NCBI GenBank assembly: GCA_029490685.1
Contig: CM055957.1
Coordinates: 4,092,001-4,156,000 of the forward strand
Reading direction: 5' to 3'
Length of the DNA: 64,000 nucleotides
DNA from: Schizonepeta tenuifolia
Lineage: Eukaryota; Streptophyta; Magnoliopsida; Lamiales; Lamiaceae
How positions within the stretch are numbered: position 1 is the stretch's first letter; the number at the start of each line of letters is the position of its first letter. The notes under the pieces are model-generated. The model was given only the letters and a program-made list of their open reading frames with translations, was not told the origin of the DNA and did not search any database. Below are positions 58,547 to 64,000 of this stretch, piece by piece. A program made the position numbers and the translations under genes.

Positions 58547-60294
58547 ACACGCAAGCCACGATAGTGTGGACGTTTACGTGCACATCACTCAACCAAACAC
58601 CCAGTTTTTTATTTTATCTCATGCCAAATTAACCTTATGACAAATAAAATTAATAAATGAACCTTACTAGACCATATCGTCTCGAAAAGGGACTCCGATG
58701 GGGAGTTGTATTCGAGACAATATCTAAGCACAGACCACAATTTAACTAATCCAAGATTGTCCCACATATTGATGCAATTACTAGAACGACATCTCATTGT
58801 AAACAATTTCATTAATTATCTTATTCTAATCTCTCCTAGAATAAACTGTGAGAATTAATACGCGCAAGCCACGATAGTGTGGACGTTTACACGCAAAACT
58901 CCCACTATTCACGAGACTAAAATACCTTTAGAAGTTTTACTCGACAAAAACTATAAGTCAATAGCACTCATGCAAGCCACAATCGTGTGGACGTTTACAC
59001 GAGCCTACCAACTTAATTCGTCTAAAACCAATTGTGGAGGTCTAAGTTTGATTATTAAAATCAAGTTATCATGCTTAGTCATTTTTAATTCAAAAGGTTT
59101 TCGCATGCAAAACACGTAAAACACGGAATCACTAAACATGCTTTTTCTAGAACTCACATAATAAATCATGCTCGCTTGAATTCATAACATGCTTAGAATA
59201 ATACGATAAATTCCTAGCATGCAATTTCTAAATGCAAATAATTTCAAATAATTTCAAATTATATCATGCTTTAGAAATAATAACACCTTAACGGTGATTA
59301 AACCCCACGACATGCAATTTATAAAAAAAATTGTCGTCTCGTCGTGGATAATTTGTACCTGCCTAAATTATTACAAAATAATAAAGGAAATAAAACAAAC
59401 TATCTATTACAAGAGATCTTCGTCTTCAAGTCTTTTCCAAATCCGTCGCCTTGAAGCATCGCCCAAGAAGGCCTCACCGTGCGGCTGTCCATACGCCTAA
59501 ACCCTAGGTTTTTAAACCTAGGGTTTCGCATGGAGCAACCCACGCTGGTAGCCCCCCCACCGTCGCCGAAATCGCGATCCGGCGAGCACGCCAACGTGTC
59601 GCCACCGCTGCCCACACCACCATCCACCTCGCCGTTGGAACAGCAAGGCGGAAGGAGGAGCAGCCACGCTGCTGTGCGTCGCCCTTGCCGCCGTCGAGTT
59701 CGCGAGAACGGCGCGACGAGTCGCACGGCCAGCGCCGCTGCTGCTCGTTGCCTGCTGCTCCTGCTGGATCGTTGCTGCCGCTGCTCGTCGCTTGCCGCCG
59801 CTGCTGCTAGTTCGCGTGCCATCGCCGGAGAAGACGACGTGGGAGATGGAGGATGGTTAAAAACCCTCGTCTCCCACTGCTCCGATCAGACCCAGCCCAG
59901 GGGTCCCACCCTCAGGCTCTGATCGGAGCCAACGACGCCCAGCGAAGACGCGAAGAGAAACATGCCTCCGCCATCACGGCGTCCCGCGCGTGCCAAGCAC
60001 GCGCCGCCGTGCGCCGCCGTCCACCGCTGCCAGCCTTCATCCCATGAAATTGATCCGTTTCTCGACCCGTACAACGATTACAAATTGAAATAACAATTTA
60101 CAACTGAAATCCTATTCTAACCACGGATTTTCTCGTGGTAAAAAACGGCCAAAACGGCAAACCAACAGAAAATAAAACGAATCCACGACGAGACAACGAA
60201 CATACATGCATAAACGTACGTAAATAAAATCAGATTTTATTTAATTATGGATTTACTGTTCGTTAATCCGACAGAGCCATAATATACAGACCAT
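58547..60294 (-). other. Long leader of Copia-2 between PBS and gag
   Basis: About 1.75 kb without a supported gene. The part next to gag is AT-rich and holds three copies of a CAAGCCACGATAGTGTGG-like motif. The part at 59480-60045 is strikingly GC-rich with frames of Ala/Arg-rich composition on both strands, which I do not call genes. Confidence 0.7.
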
Positions 60295-60309
60295 GGCTCT
60301 GATACCAAC
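60295..60309 (-). promoter_or_regulatory. Copia-2 primer-binding site
   Basis: GTTGGTATCAGAGCC on the minus strand directly adjoins the LTR. It matches the 3' end complement of initiator methionine tRNA used by most plant copia elements. Confidence 0.92.
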
Positions 60310-61637
60310 TGTAGGAACCGGTTTTTGATAACCAATCCGTTCTTTACCCATGGATCAATTATGGATATCTAACAAACACATATAAAATCCATACCTAGCA
60401 TGCTCCTATGAATTTAATTACAATCATAGGATGTTTATTCGATATACCTGCAAACTTGATGCACAACGACTCCAGAGTTGATCTTCTGAACTGTTCCCGG
60501 CTAGAATACGACGATGGATGGGATCGACCTAGTACTCTCTTTCTCACAGTGGGAGGCGGCGGCTATGCTCTCTCTCTCTAGGGTTTTATTGCTTAGAATG
60601 CAAGTAAGTAATGAGTCTTATGAGCCTTGTATTTATAGATAAATAACTGCTCACATTCATTGAACCTAGACAGCCCTCACGGGCCGTAGGAGACAGGCAC
60701 CTAGCCCACTAGAAACACAGGCCATTGGGCCAGTTCAGGGATCTACTAGCTTAAATAAGATTGGCCCGATAATATCTGATTTAATCCATTCAGCCCAGAA
60801 ATATAAATCAGATATAAATATTAATTCATTCCACTAAAGAATTAATACTGACTTACCCTCTTATTTAATTAATTGAGTCGGGGCTAGTATTAGACTTAAT
60901 TAATCTCCGTGTTTAAGATTCTCGAATATCCATTAATTAATTAAATACTTCTGACAGTAAATTAATTAATCAATTAATTATTCACTAATAAATAATTATC
61001 TCGAGTGCTACCACTTAAACTTATTATCGTATCGGAACTAATTCCACCTGCAGGGTTTAATACGACAAACTTATTAAGTTCCTCGAGAGAATATCATCAT
61101 CCCATTATTCATAGGACACGAATCCTTATTGCAGCTCTATCAATATCAAATAAGAACTGCTACCACCCAAAATACGAAATTTTGAACACGATTAAGTTCT
61201 CATTTATAATAGATCAAAGCAATATTCAGACACTTATTCATACTGATAAGCCCAATTAAGGTTAAGACTATTTAAGTCACCGAGATCTTTAATTCTCAAT
61301 AATTCAGAACAGAGAATTAATCTCACTGTGATCCTTTCAATACGATTAACGTACTAGCATAAATAAATAGTCAAGATAAACTATTTAATACTATTATGCT
61401 ACAATCTAAACCAACAACTCGTCCAAGTTGTCTCGATTGTGAATATTAGTTTATATCACATAAAATGCCGATTATATAATCTTCTGTGATCTACAACACA
61501 CTATATAATCTATAATATTTGAGATAATTGGACAAATAATAATTATGCAATAATAAACATTTCAGATAGGAGAATTATAGTGAAATAAATATCAATTGTA
61601 TATAAACAAAAGTCTTGCTTTCGTATACAACCCTTCA
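60310..61637 (-). repeat. 5' LTR of Copia-2, 1,328 bp
   Basis: It adjoins the PBS and is followed by the TSD CAAAT. A TATA box (CTATAAATAC, minus strand) lies at 60629-60638. Confidence 0.95.
60629..60638 (-). promoter_or_regulatory. TATA box in the Copia-2 5' LTR
   Basis: CTATAAATAC reads on the minus strand about 320 bp from the inner LTR end, a fitting place for the core promoter. The same sequence stands in the 3' LTR near 53345. Confidence 0.6.
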
Positions 61638-63490
61638 CAAATAACTAGCCACACATAATCATGTGTGGCAGTTTAGCCACACATAATTAGAAAATGTGTA
61701 GGTAAATTAATTGGACGACTTTCACTAATTGTTAACATTAAGTAGGTGTGGCGGAAACGTTTTTATACACGAGCATGTATATTTTTGTAAATTTTCATTT
61801 TCATAATTCTATTTAACCGTATTCATCTTAAAACGGTTACGCAAACGTGGCCAAATAATGAAAAATTAGCCACACATACTTAACAATTATTTATGTGCAA
61901 TTAATAATATTTTTAATTTATCTAAAAATGATATTTTATACTTCCTCAAAAAAAAGGATATTTTATATAAGATATTGGCATTTTACCATATCTCTTTTAT
62001 TCTTAATTGACGTGTGTTTGTGGTTTGTTACATTTGATAATTACTAAATTTTTACTTTAAAAAGTGTGGAGAAAATCATTTACTCGTGGTTATATTTTTG
62101 CCTTCATTTTATTTATTTATTTATATTTAAGTATTTAATCTAATTACTGTTAAACTTGGTTGTGGTCACGTGGAAGTGAATAGCCACATATCAATTAGTT
62201 GTTGATTTATCTTTATCAATGATTTTTCTTATTAATTATTTGTTAACCAACTCATATTATCCCTCAATTTCAAAATTAAGAAAAAGACAATAAATGTATA
62301 AAGTAAATGAAAAGGAGGGAAACAAAAAAAATAAGGCGTCCCTGATAATTCTAAAATATCTTTAAACTAAGTTTCCAATATATCTGCCAAAACTATTAAA
62401 ACTATTTTGTGTATATCATGATTCTTCATATTTTAGATTAATTTTTAATATGAATATATATTATACATGACTCTTCGTTGAACAATTTTATCAAGTTCTT
62501 CCCTCTTATTTGTGATTAAAATTTGCCAAGTTGAAATATAGCTCTCTACCTTTTGGATCTGCTGGTAAGATTTCTTGGTATTGACTGACTATTTTTTCAT
62601 GTTCAATGCATAACATATGTTGTTACTTGTTTCTAAGTCTTCAATTAAAAGTAATTATAACAAAAATTGAGACATCATTTTATATAAATGAAAATATTTG
62701 GAGTACAAGAAATATTCCAACTTCCAAAACAAAATTCAAGGTACAATGAGCATGAAATACAAAGTGAGCTCCAATTGACTTATAAAATAGTAATTGATGG
62801 CAAACTGAGCTTCAAATGACTTATAATATAGACAATTTTGGACAAATTGATTTAAAGTTGCATCAATTGAATTATAGTATAAGTAATTGGTGATAATTTG
62901 AGTTTTAGTCTCATCAATTGATATTGAATTGCATTTATTAACTTATAATATCGTGAATTTATGATAAATTGAAATCCAATTGCATCAAATGACTATAATA
63001 TACAATAGAACATTTGTAAAGGAATACTCTATTTAGGAATAAATTCATATTTAGGCATAAAATTTATTGTCCCAACATAGGAATAACTTCTCATTTGTTA
63101 CCTCTATTTAGAAATAACCTCTTATTTAAGCATACTTTTTTGTGGTCCCAACGATATTCCTTAATAGAAATTTTACTATAGTCATTTAATTGAGTTATTA
63201 TATATGATGTACGGATTCTTCTAAATATATCATGTAGCCATATCGGATTTTTATTAGGGCAAGACTCTCGTCGAATTCTCGAATCTCGTGCAGAAAAATT
63301 GCAAATCCCTAGTTGTATGAGTTGATTTTTGGAATATTATTTGAATTATGACATATATATTGAGCTAATAATATTTGAATTGTTATTATATAGCTTAATT
63401 AAATTACATATTTGAAATTCTTAAATTTAGAGTAAGAGAAAATGTGAATGATATATAACAAAACTTAACTTTCTATATATTTTATTAGTG

Positions 63491-63530
<40 letters not shown>

Positions 63531-63641
63531 TAATACTAGCTAGACGTATCCTTGTCGAATTGCACCTTAATTTTTTTTTTAAATTTTGTATTCCCATACC
63601 CGTATCGTATTGCTCGTGCTCCCACGCACCCTTGCAACATA
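61638..63641. other. AT-rich non-coding DNA, possibly interior of the second CACTA-like element
   Basis: No coding frame. Subterminal-like TAGCCACACAT motifs occur up to about 61880 and again near 62182. At 62766-63003 there are degenerate tandem units with CAATTGACTTATAATAT-like cores. A (TA)n run is at 63495-63524. Confidence 0.5.
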
Positions 63642-64000
63642 CAGTAAAACCTCTATAAATTAATACCCTCGGGACCATGAAAATTTATTATCTTAGAGAG
63701 GTTTTAATTGATCGATAAATTAATAATTTATTAATTAAAAGAGGTACTTTATATGAAGTGAATTTAAAGTAATTACGATGCATGAATTTAACAAAAATAC
63801 CTTCGATGTATTGAAAATTAGGTACATTAATGTGTTTAACTCATGCAACTTAAATTAATTCAATCAATTGATGAAGGAGAAACGACGGATTCAAGTGAAG
63901 CAGACGTTCGTGAACTCGCCACAATGATCGATAATCTTGGTTATCGCAATAAAATGGATATCAATCACTTATTGGATTATCCGGGTGAAAATGAAGCATG
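63642..64000 (+). mobile_element. Pogo/Emigrant-like (Tc1/mariner) element, start only
   Basis: CAGTAAAACCTCTATAAATT follows TA and is the terminal repeat I know from plant Emigrant/Lemi1 pogo-like elements. From an ATG at 63843 an open frame of 52 codons runs off the window edge. It contains LGYRNKMDINHLLDYPGENE, similar in style to the C-terminal part of plant pogo-like transposases. The short distance from the terminus to this segment suggests an internally deleted copy. Confidence 0.6.
63843..64000 (+). pseudogene. Pogo-like transposase C-terminal fragment, cut by window edge
   Basis: The frame opens MQLKLIQSIDEGETTD and stays open to the end. Acidic residues and the YRNKMDINHLLDYP block suggest the acidic C-terminal region of a pogo-like transposase. 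N-terminal DNA-binding and DDE parts are not in the 200 bp between terminus and frame, so this is not a complete gene. Confidence 0.5.

Larger units (their letters stand above)
53026..61637 (-). mobile_element. Ty1/copia retrotransposon (Copia-2), full length and young
   Basis: Perfect TSD CAAAT at 53021-53025 and 61638-61642. LTRs 53026-54353 and 60310-61637, each 1,328 bp, differ at about 17 positions by eye. The PBS at 60295-60309 and a purine tract AGTGGGAGAAT (minus) at 54354-54367 fix the direction. Coding order is gag, protease, integrase, RT, RNase H. A long leader (58547-60294) separates LTR and gag. The coding frame is interrupted by several stops and frameshifts in spite of the young LTRs. 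Confidence 0.96.
52994..64000 (+). mobile_element. CACTA-like element, 5' end, split by Copia-2; right end not seen
   Basis: CACTACAAGAAATC at 52994 is a CACTA-type terminus. The next 30 bp contain TTAGCCACAAAT. After the Copia-2 insertion (53026-61637 plus TSD) the same motif family continues: TAGCCACACATAA occurs in both orientations at 61646-61690 and 61864-61880. The other end is not found up to 64000, so the extent is open and the given end is only the window edge. Confidence 0.45.

Noticed and set aside
59400..60074. Ala/Arg-rich frames on both strands in the Copia-2 leader
   Set aside because: GC-rich sequence lacks stops by composition. No domain or start context supports a gene.
60292..60309. 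tRNA-like match
   Set aside because: It is only the retrotransposon primer-binding site, complementary to the tRNA end. No cloverleaf is present.
53721..61259. Two nearly identical 84-codon frames at 53721-53975 and 61005-61259
   Set aside because: They are the same place in the two LTRs of Copia-2. LTR identity, not coding constraint, explains the match.

Overview
This window is plant nuclear DNA, most likely from a eudicot. It has one intact-looking spliced plant gene, a four-exon BEL1-like (TALE) homeobox gene on the minus strand at 48556-51006. It also has a broken copy of a WDR11-like gene (45466-47281). Nearly everything else is transposable elements nested inside one another, mostly with target-site duplications (TSDs) that can be read directly. 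I saw no bacterial operons, CRISPR arrays, rRNA or tRNA genes. Species assignment is not possible from the sequence alone.

Layout. 1-9030: a decayed Tat-lineage Ty3/gypsy element on the minus strand. Its 5' LTR is at 8627-9030 and its 3' LTR lies beyond the left edge. An antisense spliced coiled-coil gene occupies its 3' part (1-2261). 9099-19268: a non-coding repeat of about 4 kb (copy C) split by a second copy of the same family (copy A, 12472-18837, TSD CGAAT). Copy A has gained a 2.1-kb satellite array. 19620-42591: a Ty1/copia element (Copia-1, minus strand) split in its RNase H region by an Athila-type Ty3/gypsy element (20182-38335, TSD ATAGC). The Athila element is itself split in its 5' LTR by a CACTA transposon (20299-24360, TSD GGA) and in gag by a third copy of the 4-kb repeat (copy B, 26089-31842). 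Copy B contains a further 1.5-kb solo-LTR-like insertion (28877-30359). 42592-52993: the low-copy part, with intergenic DNA, a GC-rich foldback, the WDR11-like pseudogene holding a solo-LTR-like insert, a tandem array of hairpins and the homeobox gene. 52994-64000: the 5' end of a second CACTA-like element split by a young 8.6-kb Ty1/copia element (Copia-2, 53026-61637, TSD CAAAT), then AT-rich DNA and the beginning of a pogo/Emigrant-like element at the right edge.

How the parts relate. Except for the homeobox gene, nothing here looks like a working cellular pathway; the retroelement polyproteins all carry stops, frameshifts or deletions. The nesting gives a relative order: Copia-1, then Athila, then CACTA and copy B (order between these two unknown), then the solo-LTR-like insert in B. 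Copia-2 is young, because its two 1,328-bp LTRs differ at only about 17 positions by eye, yet its coding frame is already broken.

The most unusual signals are four. First, a cluster of hairpins is conserved among the copies of the coding-free 4-kb family. Second, the CACTA element carries a tandem series of small GC-rich exon-like blocks separated by (TC)n introns. Third, a six-unit array of near-perfect hairpins lies just downstream of the homeobox gene. Fourth, an open frame in the Athila element joins the start of reverse transcriptase to the end of integrase. I did not find convincing evidence of a wholly new system.
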